Below, piece by piece: positions 8,880 to 17,898 of a stretch of DNA of 64,000 nucleotides (position 1 is its first letter; each line of letters begins with the position of its first letter). This stretch comes from Micromonospora sp. WMMD882. Lineage in GTDB: Bacteria > Actinomycetota > Actinomycetes > Mycobacteriales > Micromonosporaceae. Under the pieces are notes generated by a model. That model saw only the letters and a program-made list of their open reading frames with translations. It was not told where the DNA came from and ran no database searches. The position numbers and the translations under genes are program-made. The stretch covers positions 930,001-994,000 of the forward strand of contig NZ_CP114903.1 in the NCBI RefSeq assembly GCF_027497255.1. The letters run 5' to 3'.

Positions 8880-9653
8880 ATGGGCGCGGTGACGGCCGAC
8901 GGCGAGCTGGCCGGGCTGACCGCCCTGGTCACCGGTGGCGGTTCCGGCATCGGCCGGGCCACGGCGGCGCTGCTGGCCGGTCGGGGGGCCCGGGTCGCGG
9001 TGCTCGACGTCGCGCCGGGCGGCACGCCGGAGCCGGTGGCCGCGTTCGTCGGCGACATCGGTGACGACGCGTCGGTCCGGTCGGCGGTGGCCGCCGCGCT
9101 GGAGCACCTCGGCGGGCTCGACATCCTGGTCAACAACGCCGGCGTCGGCGCGCTGGGCACCGTGGAGGAGAACACCGACGAGGAGTGGCACCGGGTGCTC
9201 GACGTCAACGTCGTCGGCATGGTCCGGGTGACCCGGGCCGTGCTGCCGGCGCTGCGCGCCTCGTCGGGCGGCTCGATCGTCAACGTCTGCTCCATCGCGG
9301 CCACCGCCGGGCTGCCCCGCCGGGCGCTCTACTCGGCGAGCAAGGGCGCGGTGCTGGCGCTCAGCCGGGCGATGGCGGCGGATCTGGTCGACGCCGGGAT
9401 CAGGGTCAACTGCGTCAACCCCGGCACCGTGGACACCCCGTGGGTCGGGCGGCTGCTCGACCAGGCCGACGACCCGGCGGGCGAGCGGGCGGCGCTGGCC
9501 GCCCGGCAACCCACCGGCCGACTGGTCACCGTGGACGAGGTCGCCGCCGCGGTGGCGTACCTGGCCGGGCCGGGCGCCGGGGCCACCACCGGCGCCGTCC
9601 TGGCGGTGGACGGCGGGATGGCCGGGCTCCGGCTGCCGACGGCCCGCCGGTGA
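8880..9653 (+). CDS. Short-chain dehydrogenase, probable 2-keto-3-deoxy-L-fuconate/rhamnonate 4-dehydrogenase
   Basis: 257 residues; ATG at 8880 preceded by the strong site GGAGGAGGGGAGG. The cofactor loop TGGGSGIG lies at residues 18-25, NNAG near 83, catalytic Ser near 140 and the YSASK motif near 153, all intact for a classical SDR. Established pathway: in the non-phosphorylated L-fucose and L-rhamnose routes an SDR oxidises the 2-keto-3-deoxy acid to the 2,4-diketo acid, which an FAH-family enzyme then cleaves. The downstream FAH gene and LutABC fit this. The stop overlaps the GTG of the aldo/keto reductase (GTGA), indicating translational coupling. The exact substrate is inferred from context. 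Confidence 0.85.
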   Translation: MGAVTADGELAGLTALVTGGGSGIGRATAALLAGRGARVAVLDVAPGGTPEPVAAFVGDIGDDASVRSAVAAALEHLGGLDILVNNAGVGALGTVEENTDEEWHRVLDVNVVGMVRVTRAVLPALRASSGGSIVNVCSIAATAGLPRRALYSASKGAVLALSRAMAADLVDAGIRVNCVNPGTVDTPWVGRLLDQADDPAGERAALAARQPTGRLVTVDEVAAAVAYLAGPGAGATTGAVLAVDGGMAGLRLPTARR

Positions 9654-10726
9654 GCGCCCCGGACCGGGCCGGCGGCCCGGCACGCCTGAGCGCCCCGGCA
9701 CGCCTGAGCGCCCCGGGCCAGCCCGGCGGCGAGGTGCCGGCAACGTCGCTGCCGCGGGCCGACGTGCGGCTGTCCCGGCTGGCGCTCGGCGTCGCGCCGC
9801 TGGGCAACCTCTTCACCCCGGTCGACGACGGCACCGCCGTCGAGGTGGTGCGCCGGGCCGTCCGCCTCGGCGTGACCTACCTGGACACCGCGCCGCACTA
9901 CGGGCTCGGCCGCGCCGAGCAGCGCCTCGGCGCGGCGGTGGCCGCCCTCGGACCGGACGACCCGACCCCGGTGATCTCCACGAAGGCGGGCCGGCTGCTG
10001 CGCCCGCTGCGGCCCGGCGAGCCGGTCGACCCGCAGGGCTTCGTGGACGTGCCGCCCCTGCGCCGGGTCTGGGACCTCTCCGCCGACGGCGTGCGCCGTA
10101 GCCTCACCGAGAGCCTGGCCCGGCTGGACCTGCCCGCGGTGGACCTGCTCTACCTGCACGACCCGGACGACTTCGAGACCGAGGCGGTACGCACGGCGCT
10201 GCCCGCCCTGCTCGACCTGCGGGCCGCGGGGGTGGTCCGGGCGGTCGGCGTCGGCATGAACCAGCCCGGCATGCTGACCCGGTTGGTCCGGGCGTTCGAC
10301 CTCGACGTGGTGCTGCTGGCCGGCCGGTACACCCTGCTGGACCAGAGCGGGCTGGCCGAGCTGCTGCCGCTGTGCGCGCGGCGCGGCGTGGGCGTCGTGG
10401 TCGGCGGGCCGTTCAACAGCGGCCTGCTGGCCGACCCCCGCCCCGGCGCCCGGTACGACTACGTCGCCGCGCCACCCGAGCTGCTGGCCCGGGCCCGGGC
10501 GATGGACGCGCTCTGCCGGGAGCACGGCACCACCGTCACCGCCGCCGCGTTGCAGTTCCCGCTCGGCCATCCGGCGGTGGTCTCCGTCCTGGCCGGCATG
10601 CGCTCGCCGGCCGAGGTGGCGCAGAACGTCGCGGCCTTCACCACCCCGGCGCCCGCCGCGCTGTGGACGGCGCTGCGCGCCGCCGGCCTGCTGCCACCGC
10701 ACGTGCCCACCCCGACCGACGGCTGA
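9650..10726 (+). CDS. Aldo/keto reductase, probable L-fucose (aldose) 1-dehydrogenase
   Basis: 358 residues from the GTG at 9650 that overlaps the SDR stop; the open frame extends further upstream, but that part is only a shadow of the SDR. The TIM-barrel AKR tetrad is visible: YLDTAPHYGLG (Asp and Tyr), STKAGRLL (Lys) and LYLHDP (His). The family includes bacterial D-threo-aldose/L-fucose dehydrogenases, which oxidise the free sugar at C1 to a lactone. Residues 1-30 are a low-complexity stretch with a repeated Ala-Arg-Leu-Ser-Ala-Pro unit, so translation may start later. Between an SDR and an FAH hydrolase it fits step one of L-fucose oxidation. A pyridoxal-dehydrogenase-like role is the main alternative. 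Confidence 0.85.
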   Translation: MSAPDRAGGPARLSAPARLSAPGQPGGEVPATSLPRADVRLSRLALGVAPLGNLFTPVDDGTAVEVVRRAVRLGVTYLDTAPHYGLGRAEQRLGAAVAALGPDDPTPVISTKAGRLLRPLRPGEPVDPQGFVDVPPLRRVWDLSADGVRRSLTESLARLDLPAVDLLYLHDPDDFETEAVRTALPALLDLRAAGVVRAVGVGMNQPGMLTRLVRAFDLDVVLLAGRYTLLDQSGLAELLPLCARRGVGVVVGGPFNSGLLADPRPGARYDYVAAPPELLARARAMDALCREHGTTVTAAALQFPLGHPAVVSVLAGMRSPAEVAQNVAAFTTPAPAALWTALRAAGLLPPHVPTPTDG

Positions 10727-10796
10727 CGCCGACAGTCGAACCCCCGAACCGGACCCGGACCGTCACCGGGACGTGGACAGCCGAAGGAAACAACAG

Positions 10797-11651
10797 ATGA
10801 AGCTGATGCGAGTCGGGACGCCCGGCGCGGAACGACCGGTGCTGCGGTTGAGCGAGCACGACCACCGTGACCTGCGTCCGGTCACCGCGGACTTCGACGC
10901 CGCGTTCTTCCGCGACGGCGGGCTCGACCGGGTGCGCCGGGCCGTCGACCAGGGCGCCCTGCCCCGTACCGACATCACCGGCCTGCGGGTCGGCGCGCCG
11001 ATCGCCCGGCCCGGGGTGGTGCTGTGCATCGGGATGAACTACGCGGCCCACGCCGCCGAGTCGGGCGCGACGCCGCCGGGGCAGCCGGTGCTGTTCTACA
11101 AGTCGCCGAACACCGTCGTCGGCCCGTACGACACGGTGCTGGTCCCGCGTGGCTCCCGCCGTACCGACTGGGAGGTGGAGCTGGCCGTGGTGCTGGCGGC
11201 GCCGGCCCGCTACCTCGACTCCCCGGAGGAGGCCGCCGGGCTGATCGCCGGGTACGCCGTCTCCAACGACGTGTCCGAACGCGCCTTCCAGCTCGACGAC
11301 TCCGGTGGCCAGTGGTCGAAGGGCAAGAGCTGCGAGACGTTCAACCCGCTGGGCCCGTGGCTGGTCACCCCGGACGAGGTCGGCGACCCGCAGGCGCTGG
11401 GCCTGCGCAGCCGGGTCAACGGCGAGCCCCGGCAGGACTCCCGGACCGCCGACATGATCTTCCCGGTGCACTACCTGATCTACCATCTCAGCCAGTACCT
11501 CGTCCTGGAGCCGGGCGACCTGGTCAACACCGGCACCCCGGAGGGGGTGGCCCTGTCCGGGCGGTTCCCGTACCTGGCCCCCGGCGACGTGGTCGAGATG
11601 TCCATCGACGGGCTCGGCGCCCAACGGACCCCCGTCGCGGCAGCGGGCTGA
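10797..11651 (+). CDS. FAH-family hydrolase, probable 2,4-diketo-3-deoxy-L-fuconate/rhamnonate hydrolase
   Basis: 284 residues; ATG at 10797 with GAAGGA about 9 nt upstream. The C-terminal two thirds form the fumarylacetoacetate-hydrolase fold. Seen are the substrate loop CIGMNYAAHAAE, the metal ligands in DWEVELAVV (Glu-x-Glu), YAVSNDVSER (Asp) and the NTGTPEGVALS loop near the end. Enzymes of this subgroup cleave acylpyruvates; in the L-fucose/L-rhamnose route the products are pyruvate and L-lactate. That explains the lactate-oxidation genes that follow directly. Other acylpyruvate substrates remain possible. Confidence 0.85.
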   Translation: MKLMRVGTPGAERPVLRLSEHDHRDLRPVTADFDAAFFRDGGLDRVRRAVDQGALPRTDITGLRVGAPIARPGVVLCIGMNYAAHAAESGATPPGQPVLFYKSPNTVVGPYDTVLVPRGSRRTDWEVELAVVLAAPARYLDSPEEAAGLIAGYAVSNDVSERAFQLDDSGGQWSKGKSCETFNPLGPWLVTPDEVGDPQALGLRSRVNGEPRQDSRTADMIFPVHYLIYHLSQYLVLEPGDLVNTGTPEGVALSGRFPYLAPGDVVEMSIDGLGAQRTPVAAAG

Positions 11652-11688
11652 GCCGGTGACCGGCAGCCCGGACGGGAGGCGGTGAGAG

Positions 11689-12423
11689 ATGCGCGTCGCG
11701 CTCTTCGTCACCTGCGTCAACGACCTCGTCTACCCCGGCACCGGGCGGGCGGTGGTGCGGATCCTCGAACGCCTGGGTCACCGGGTCGACTTCCCGCAGG
11801 CGCAGAGCTGCTGCGGGCAACTGCACGCCAACACCGGCTACCGGCGGGAGACGCTGCCGCTGGTCCGGACGTTCGTGACCGCCTTCGCCCCGTACGACGT
11901 GGTGGTCGCGCCGTCCGGCTCGTGCGTGGCGATGGTGCGTGACGCGTACCCCCGGCTGGCGGCGGACGACCCGGAGTTGTCCGCGGCCGTCGCCGCGCTC
12001 GCCCCCCGGACCCTGGAGCTGTCGGAGTTCCTGGTCGACGTGCTCGGCGCGACCGACGTCGGCGCGTCGTTCCCGCACCGGGTCGCCTACCACCCGACCT
12101 GCCACGGGCTGCGGGCGCTGCGGCTGGGCGACCGGCCCCGCCGACTCCTCGCCGCCGTACGGGGGCTCGAGCTGGTCGAGCTGGCCGAGGCGGAGCAGTG
12201 CTGCGGCTTCGGCGGCACCTTCGCCCTGAAGAACAAGGAGGTGTCCACGGCGATGCTGGCCGACAAGTGCGCCGCCGTCACCGCCACCGGCGCCGACTAC
12301 CTCGCGGCGGCCGACAACTCCTGCCTGGCCCACATCGGCGGCGGTCTGGCCCGTCGCCCGGGCGCGCCCCGACCGGTCCACTACGCGGAGATCCTGGCCG
12401 CCGGCCCGGAGGCGGACCGGTGA
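11689..12423 (+). CDS. lutA: L-lactate utilization protein LutA, (Fe-S)-binding CCG-domain subunit
   Basis: 244 residues; ATG at 11689 with GGGAGG 9 nt upstream. Two cysteine-rich CCG modules are present: QAQSCCGQLHAN near residue 41 and EAEQCCGFGGTFALKN near 167, plus upstream Cys residues in FVTCVND and PTCHGLRAL. This is the LutA/YkgE pattern. LutABC is a cytoplasmic iron-sulfur complex that oxidises L-lactate to pyruvate. The stop overlaps the GTG of lutB. The position after an L-lactate-forming hydrolase gives the operon a closed logic. Confidence 0.92.
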   Translation: MRVALFVTCVNDLVYPGTGRAVVRILERLGHRVDFPQAQSCCGQLHANTGYRRETLPLVRTFVTAFAPYDVVVAPSGSCVAMVRDAYPRLAADDPELSAAVAALAPRTLELSEFLVDVLGATDVGASFPHRVAYHPTCHGLRALRLGDRPRRLLAAVRGLELVELAEAEQCCGFGGTFALKNKEVSTAMLADKCAAVTATGADYLAAADNSCLAHIGGGLARRPGAPRPVHYAEILAAGPEADR

Positions 12424-13877
12424 CCGGCACCGGGCGGATCAGCGCCGCCGAGCCGTTCGCCACGGCGGCGCGTCGGCAGCTCGCCGATCCGTTGCTGCGG
12501 GCCAACCTGCGCCAGGCGACCCGGACGATCCGGGGGAAACGCGCCCGGGTGGTCGACGAGGTGCCCGACTGGGAGGCGCTGCGCGCGGCGGGCGCCGCCG
12601 TCAAGGACGACGTGCTCGCCCGCCTGCCCGAGCTGCTGGAGCAGTTCGAGGCGGCGGCGACCGCGGCCGGCGCGCGGGTGCACTGGGCGCGGGACGCGAC
12701 CGAGGCGTGCGCGGTGGTCACCGACCTGGTCCGGGCCACCGGCGTCGACGAGGTCGTCAAGGTCAAGTCGATGGTGACCCAGGAGATCGGGCTGAACGAG
12801 GCCCTCGCCGCCGCCGGGATCACCGCGGTGGAGACCGACCTGGCCGAGCTGATCGTGCAGCTCGCCGGGGACACCCCCTCGCACATCCTGGTGCCGGCCA
12901 TCCACTACAACCGGCACCAGATCCGGGACATCTTCCGCGCCCACCTCCCCGGCGTCGACGTCGCCCGGTTGACCGCCGAGCCGGCGGCGCTCGCCGAGGC
13001 GGCCCGCCGCCACCTGCGGGACCGCTTCCTGGCGGCCCGGGTGGCGGTCTCCGGGGCCAACTTCGCCGTCGCGGACACCGGCTCGCTGGTGGTGGTGGAG
13101 TCCGAGGGCAACGGCCGGATGTGTCTGACCCTGCCGGAGACCCTGATCTCCGTCGTCGGCGTGGAGAAGATCGTGCCGACCTTCGCCGACCTGGAGGTCT
13201 TCCTGCGGCTGCTGCCGCCGTCGGCGACCGGCGAGCGGATGAACCCGTACACCTCGGTCTGGACGGGCGCGCGCCCCGACGACGGGCCCCGGGACGTCCA
13301 CGTCGTGCTGGTAGACAACGGGCGCAGCGACACCCTCGCCGACGGGGTGGGCCGGCAGGCGCTGCGGTGCATCCGCTGCTCGGCCTGCCTGAACGTCTGT
13401 CCGGTGTACGAGCAGGTGGGCGGGCACGCGTACGGGTCGACCTACCCGGGCCCGATCGGGGCGATCCTGTCCCCGCAACTGACCGGCCCCGACGGCGGCC
13501 ACAACCGCACCCTGCCGTTCGCGTCGACGCTCTGCGGCGCGTGCTACGACGTCTGTCCGGTGCGGATCGACATCCCGCAGGTCCTGGTGCACCTGCGCCA
13601 GATCGGCGTGGACGCCCGCCGGGACCGCCCCTCGGCCGAGCGTGTCGTGCTGCGGGTGATGTCCACGGTGCTGCGGGACCGCCGCCGGTACGCGTCGGCG
13701 CTGCGGGCGGCCCGCCGGGGCACGGCCCCGCTGCGCGGGCTGGCCGGCGGCCGGGGCACGGTGCGTCGGCTGCCCTGGCCGCTGTCCGGCTGGACGGCCA
13801 GCCGGGACGCGCCCCTGCCCGCCGCGCAGACGTTCCGTGAGTGGTTCGCGGCGCGTACCCCGGGGCGGCCGGAGTGA
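12420..13877 (+). CDS. lutB: L-lactate utilization iron-sulfur protein LutB
   Basis: 485 residues from the GTG at 12420 that overlaps the lutA stop; a longer frame upstream is a shadow of lutA. The N-terminal LUD domain (motifs KVKSMVTQEIGLNEAL and VVVESEGNGRMCLTLPE) is followed by two ferredoxin-like clusters near residues 318-335 (CIRCSACLNVCPVYEQ) and 370 (CGACYDVCPVRID). This matches LutB/YkgF in order and length. It should relay electrons from lactate within the LutABC complex. It is coupled to lutC by another GTGA overlap. Confidence 0.93.
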   Translation: MTGTGRISAAEPFATAARRQLADPLLRANLRQATRTIRGKRARVVDEVPDWEALRAAGAAVKDDVLARLPELLEQFEAAATAAGARVHWARDATEACAVVTDLVRATGVDEVVKVKSMVTQEIGLNEALAAAGITAVETDLAELIVQLAGDTPSHILVPAIHYNRHQIRDIFRAHLPGVDVARLTAEPAALAEAARRHLRDRFLAARVAVSGANFAVADTGSLVVVESEGNGRMCLTLPETLISVVGVEKIVPTFADLEVFLRLLPPSATGERMNPYTSVWTGARPDDGPRDVHVVLVDNGRSDTLADGVGRQALRCIRCSACLNVCPVYEQVGGHAYGSTYPGPIGAILSPQLTGPDGGHNRTLPFASTLCGACYDVCPVRIDIPQVLVHLRQIGVDARRDRPSAERVVLRVMSTVLRDRRRYASALRAARRGTAPLRGLAGGRGTVRRLPWPLSGWTASRDAPLPAAQTFREWFAARTPGRPE

Positions 13878-14527
13878 CCGCGCGGGCCGAGATCCTGGCG
13901 CGGCTGCGGGCGGCCCGCTCCGCCTCGCCGGTCGCCGTGCCGCGCGACTACGACCGGCGGGGTGAGCTCGGCGACCCGGTGGCGGTCTTCGCCGACCGGG
14001 TCGGCGACTACCGGGCCGGGGTGTACCGGACCGACCCGGCGGGCCTGGCGGAGGTGCTCGGTGGGCTGCTGCCCGCCGGCCGGGTCGTGGTCGTGCCCGC
14101 CGACGTGCCGTCGGAGTGGGTCGCCGGCTGCCGGGGCCGGATACTTCGGGACGGGCTGCCGGTCCCGCTCACCGTGGCCGAGCTGGCCGCCGACGGGGTG
14201 TCGGTGCTCACCGGGTGCGCCGTGGCGGTGGCCCCGACGGGCACGCTGGTTCTCGACGGCGGGCCGGGGCAGGGCCGGCGGGCGCTCACGCTGCTGCCCG
14301 ACCACCACGTGTGCGTGGTGGCCGGCGGGCAGATCGTCGGCGGCCTGGCCCCGGCGCTGGCCCGGCTGCCCGACCCCACCCGACCGCTGACCTTCGTCTC
14401 CGGGCCCTCGGCGACCAGCGACATCGAGCTGGACCGGGTGGAGGGCGTCCACGGGCCGCGCCGGCTCGACGTGGTGATCGTCGGGCCGCGGCGGGGCGGC
14501 GCGGCCGACCCGGATTGCGTCCCATAG
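13874..14527 (+). CDS. lutC: L-lactate utilization protein LutC
   Basis: 217 residues from the GTG at 13874 overlapping the lutB stop. It is a single LUD domain: EILARLRAARS at the N-terminus, VLTGCAVAVAPTGTLVLD in the centre and the conserved tail FVSGPSATSDIELDRVEGVHGP. This is the third subunit of the lactate-oxidising complex and closes the operon. No terminator hairpin was recognised immediately downstream, and the next gene has its own promoter candidate starting inside the lutC 3' end. Confidence 0.92.
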   Translation: MTARAEILARLRAARSASPVAVPRDYDRRGELGDPVAVFADRVGDYRAGVYRTDPAGLAEVLGGLLPAGRVVVVPADVPSEWVAGCRGRILRDGLPVPLTVAELAADGVSVLTGCAVAVAPTGTLVLDGGPGQGRRALTLLPDHHVCVVAGGQIVGGLAPALARLPDPTRPLTFVSGPSATSDIELDRVEGVHGPRRLDVVIVGPRRGGAADPDCVP

Positions 14528-14544
14528 ACGTGTGTCTCTAACCT
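14515..14544 (+). promoter_or_regulatory. Candidate promoter for the CBM2-Cip1-like gene
   Basis: TTGCGT (14515-14520), an 18-nt spacer and TAACCT (14539-14544) resemble a housekeeping sigma-70-type promoter. The spacer contains a short AGAC/GTCT inverted repeat. It lies 185 bp before the ATG at 14729 in an otherwise GC-rich leader. Confidence 0.4.
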
Positions 14545-14728
14545 GAGGGGGTGTCGTCGCCGGACGACCGCACGGGCTGGCGGGGCGTTCCGGCGGGCGA
14601 GGCGACGCGTGGGAGCCGAGGAGTACCGCCGGGCGGCACAGCCGTGTCGGCTGTCGCCGCCGTACCCCCACCCTGCCGACACCGGCGTCCCGCCGGACGG
14701 CAGCACTCCCGAGAGGACCACGACCCTG

Positions 14729-15988
14729 ATGAGGGTTTCCACACCGTACCGTCGCGCCCGCCTGGCCGCCGGCCTGGCGGTGGTGCTCGCCGCCACGACC
14801 GCCGTCACCGTCACCGGGCTCACGCTGGCCCCGACCGCCCGGGCGGCGGGCGGCTGCCAGGCCAGCTACGTCGCCAACGTCTGGCCCGGCGGGTTCACCG
14901 CCTCCGTCCGGGTCACCGCCGGGGACACCCCGCTGAACGGATGGACGGTCTCCTGGACCTACGGCGGGGACCAGCGGATCACCAGCGGCTGGAACGCCCA
15001 GGTGACCCAGAGCGGCGCGGCCGTGACCGCGGTCAACATGCCGTACAACGGGTCGGTGCCGGCCGGTGGCAGCGTCGAGTTCGGGGTGCAGGGCACCTAC
15101 GCCGGCAGCGCCGCCGCGCCCACCGGCATCACGGTGACCGGCGCCGGCTGTGGCGTCGCGCCCACCACCCCACCCCCGCCCACCACCCCACCCCCGCCCA
15201 CCACGCCGCCGCCCCCCAGCACGCCCCCGCCGACCACGCCCCCGCCGACCACGCCCCCGCCCACGACGCCGCCCCCCACCACGCCCCCGCCGGGGACGGG
15301 CTGCGGCTCGGCCGCCTTCTGTGACGGCTTCGAGGACCAGACCGGCGGCACGCCGTCGGGCGCCTGGGCCGTGAGCTACCCGGACTGCCAGGGCGCCGGG
15401 ACCGCCACCGTCGACAGCGCCGTGGCCCGCACGGGCAGCCGCTCGGTGCGGATCAACGGCGCCACCGGCTACTGCAACCACGTCTTCGTCCGGGCCAACC
15501 GGGACCTCAGCGGCCTCGGCGCGGTGCGGTACGGCCGGTTCTGGGTACGGCACACCACCGCCCTGCCCACCCAGCACGTCACGTTCCTGGCCATGCGCGA
15601 CGCCAACGACGGCAACCGGGACCTGCGGATGGGCGGCCAGAACGGGGCCCTGCAGTGGAACCGCGCCTCGGACGACGCCACCCTGCCGGAGCAGAGCCCG
15701 GCCGGGGTGGCGTTGAGCATGCCGTTGCCAACGAACCGCTGGACCTGCGTCGAGTTCCTGGTGGACGGGACGCAGGGCCGGCTCCAGACCTGGGTGGACG
15801 GCGCCGCGGTCACCGGCCTGACCGCCGACGGCACGCCGACCCACGACGTCGACGGCCAGTGGCTCAACCGCGCCAACTGGCGGCCCAACCTGACCGACCT
15901 GCGGTTGGGCTGGGAGAGCTACGGCGAGGGCGCGGACACGCTGTGGTTCGACGACGTCGCGATGGGCGGCAGCCGGATCGGCTGCTGA
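14729..15988 (+). CDS. Secreted CBM2 - Pro/Thr linker - Cip1-like protein
   Basis: 419 residues from the ATG at 14729; an earlier in-frame start at 14609 lacks a signal-peptide context. Residues 1-40 are a signal peptide ending ARA. Residues 42-135 are a family 2 cellulose-binding module with surface Trp residues (VANVWPGGF, LNGWTVSWTY, SGWNAQVT). A long PPPTT-type linker spans about 145-190. The C-terminal 225 residues match the fungal Cip1 beta-jelly roll: GYCNHVFV, NRASDDATLPEQSP and a closing WFDDVAMGGSRIGC. Cip1 is cellulose-induced in Hypocrea and related to glucuronan-lyase-like folds; activity on plant polysaccharide is likely but the substrate is not settled. It converges on a pectate lyase gene. 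Confidence 0.88.
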   Translation: MRVSTPYRRARLAAGLAVVLAATTAVTVTGLTLAPTARAAGGCQASYVANVWPGGFTASVRVTAGDTPLNGWTVSWTYGGDQRITSGWNAQVTQSGAAVTAVNMPYNGSVPAGGSVEFGVQGTYAGSAAAPTGITVTGAGCGVAPTTPPPPTTPPPPTTPPPPSTPPPTTPPPTTPPPTTPPPTTPPPGTGCGSAAFCDGFEDQTGGTPSGAWAVSYPDCQGAGTATVDSAVARTGSRSVRINGATGYCNHVFVRANRDLSGLGAVRYGRFWVRHTTALPTQHVTFLAMRDANDGNRDLRMGGQNGALQWNRASDDATLPEQSPAGVALSMPLPTNRWTCVEFLVDGTQGRLQTWVDGAAVTGLTADGTPTHDVDGQWLNRANWRPNLTDLRLGWESYGEGADTLWFDDVAMGGSRIGC

Positions 15989-16030
15989 CCCCCGTCCGGC
16001 CCGCCTGCCCGGGGCAGGGGAGACACCGAA

Positions 16031-16064
16031 GGGCGGGTGCCGTCACGTGCGACGGCCCCCGCCC
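16031..16064. terminator. Bidirectional hairpin terminator between convergent exoenzyme genes
   Basis: A 14-nt stem with one mismatch (16031-16044 and 16051-16064) encloses a 6-nt loop. It sits between the stops at 15988 (plus) and 16126 (minus) and can serve both transcripts. Confidence 0.75.
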
Positions 16065-16125
16065 CGGTGGCGTACGTCGGGTGACCGGTCCGGGCCGGCG
16101 CGTGCGGCCCGGACGGTCGACCACG

Positions 16126-17694
16126 TCAGCTCGCGTAGGTCTCGAACTCGGCGACCCTGGGCGTGCCGCTGGCGCTGGTGATCTCGAAGTTGATCTTCTT
16201 CAGTGAGGTCCGGGCGAAGCTGACGGCCGCCGCCCCGCTGCCGGTGGCCAGCACCGCGCCGGTGTCGTTGTTGACGATCCGCCACGACCCGATGGTCCCG
16301 CCGCCCGGGGCCACCCGGATGTTGACCCGGGAGACCGTGGTGGCCGAGCCCCACTTGACCGAGACGCGGCCGGTCGAGCCGCTCGGCGACCAGTAGGTGC
16401 CCAGGTTGCCGTCGGTCACGTTGCCGTAGCTGGTGCCGCTGGCCTTGCTGGAGCCGTCGGCGTCCGCCCCGAGGCTGAGATTGGTCCCGCTCGGCTGGCT
16501 CGGCGTCGGGGTGGGGTTGCTCGGGGTCGGCGTCGGGTTGGTCGGCCCCGGCGTGGGGTTGGTCGGCGTCGGGGCCGGCGTCTGCGGCGTGCAGCTACCG
16601 TCGGACACCTTCAGGCCCTTGTTCGCGCCGGCCGTCTGGCTGACCACGCTCGGCACGCAGCTCGCCCCGTCCAGGCTGTAGGAGTAGGGGACGCTGACGG
16701 TGGCGTTGGACGTCATGCCGGGGCCGGCCGGGTAGGTGTCGCTGCCCGCGGCGGACCAGGTCACGTTGTCGAGGATGTTGCCGTTGGCCTGCCAGTACCC
16801 GCGCTCGCTGGTGTAGAAGGTGCCGAGCACGTCCCGGGCGTCCTTGAAGTAGTTGTTCTCCACCCGGGCCCGCGCGCCGGCCCGGGAGTTGATGCCCGAC
16901 TCGTTCAGCCGGTTGTAGTGGTTGTTGTAGATGTGCGCGACGCCGCCGCGCAGCAGGGGCGTACGGGAGTCGATGTTCTCGTACAGGTTGTGGTGGTACG
17001 TGACGTAGCCGTTGGAGCGGTCGCTCTCGCTGGACCCGACCAGCCCGCCCCGGCCGGAGTTGCGCAGGATGCTGTACGACAGGGTCACGTACTGGGTGTC
17101 GTCCTTCATGTCGAAGAGACCGTCGAAGCCCTGGTCCTCGCCGCCCGAGGCCTCCAGGGTGACGTGGTCGACCCAGACGTTGCGTACGCCGCTCTCCATG
17201 CCGATGGCGTCCCCGCCGTTGGAGGTGGGCGAGCCGGACTTCTTGACGTTCCGGATGGTCACGTTCTGGATGATGATGTTGCGGGCCTCCCGGATGTGGA
17301 TGCCGAGCTGGTCGAAGACGGCCCCGCCGCCGACCCCGACGATGGTGACGTTGCTGATCTGCTTGAGCTCGATCACCCCGGCGGCGGTGTTGCAGCTGTT
17401 GCCGGAGACCTTTGCGGTGTTGCCGTGGTTGATGGTCCCCTCCACCTGGATGATGATCGGGGTGCTGCTGCTGGCCCGGGTGCACAGGGCGGTGTGGATC
17501 GCGGTTCCCGTGGTGGCCCGGACGGTCTGCCCGCCCGCCCCGCCGGTGGTGCCGCCGTTGAGTGTCGCGTAGCCGGTGGCGCCGCCGGCCGCCGCCGAGG
17601 CCTGGGGGGTCGGCAGGGCCACCGCGATCGCGGCGCCGACGGCCGTCGTGGCCAGCGCCGCCGCCTGCAGTCGTCGTACGACTGGTCGTCTCAT
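16126..17694 (-). CDS. Secreted pectate lyase (PL1) with C-terminal carbohydrate-binding module
   Basis: 522 residues from the ATG at 17694. The frame stays open upstream to 18264, but that part is Pro/His-rich repeat DNA, and a signal peptide (RRLQAAALATTAVGAAIA, cleavage after ASA) begins right at this ATG. The parallel beta-helix lyase spans about residues 45-375: VWVDHVTLE, FDGLFDMKDDTQYVTLSYS and the catalytic-Arg region NIDSRTPLLRGG. A Pro/Thr linker follows, then a 120-residue beta-sandwich of F5/8-type/CBM look (TDGNLGTYWSPSGSTG). It cleaves de-esterified pectin outside the cell. Expression is probably sugar-controlled through the LacI-type operator just downstream of the promoter. 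Confidence 0.92.
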   Translation of the reverse strand: MRRPVVRRLQAAALATTAVGAAIAVALPTPQASAAAGGATGYATLNGGTTGGAGGQTVRATTGTAIHTALCTRASSSTPIIIQVEGTINHGNTAKVSGNSCNTAAGVIELKQISNVTIVGVGGGAVFDQLGIHIREARNIIIQNVTIRNVKKSGSPTSNGGDAIGMESGVRNVWVDHVTLEASGGEDQGFDGLFDMKDDTQYVTLSYSILRNSGRGGLVGSSESDRSNGYVTYHHNLYENIDSRTPLLRGGVAHIYNNHYNRLNESGINSRAGARARVENNYFKDARDVLGTFYTSERGYWQANGNILDNVTWSAAGSDTYPAGPGMTSNATVSVPYSYSLDGASCVPSVVSQTAGANKGLKVSDGSCTPQTPAPTPTNPTPGPTNPTPTPSNPTPTPSQPSGTNLSLGADADGSSKASGTSYGNVTDGNLGTYWSPSGSTGRVSVKWGSATTVSRVNIRVAPGGGTIGSWRIVNNDTGAVLATGSGAAAVSFARTSLKKINFEITSASGTPRVAEFETYAS

Positions 17695-17898
17695 CGTTGC
17701 TCGCTTTCGTCGTGGGGGTGCGGTGTGGGTCGCCGCCGCTCCCGGTGGGGCAGTGGCCGGCCACCGGCGGGGCGGGGGTGGGTGGGACGGGCGCCGGCGC
17801 GGGAACGGTCGCCGGAGCGACGGGGGACGGTGTCCGTCGCGGTGGGGAAGTGGTGGTGGAGGGCGGGTGGTCAGGTCATGGGGACGGTCCTCACCATC

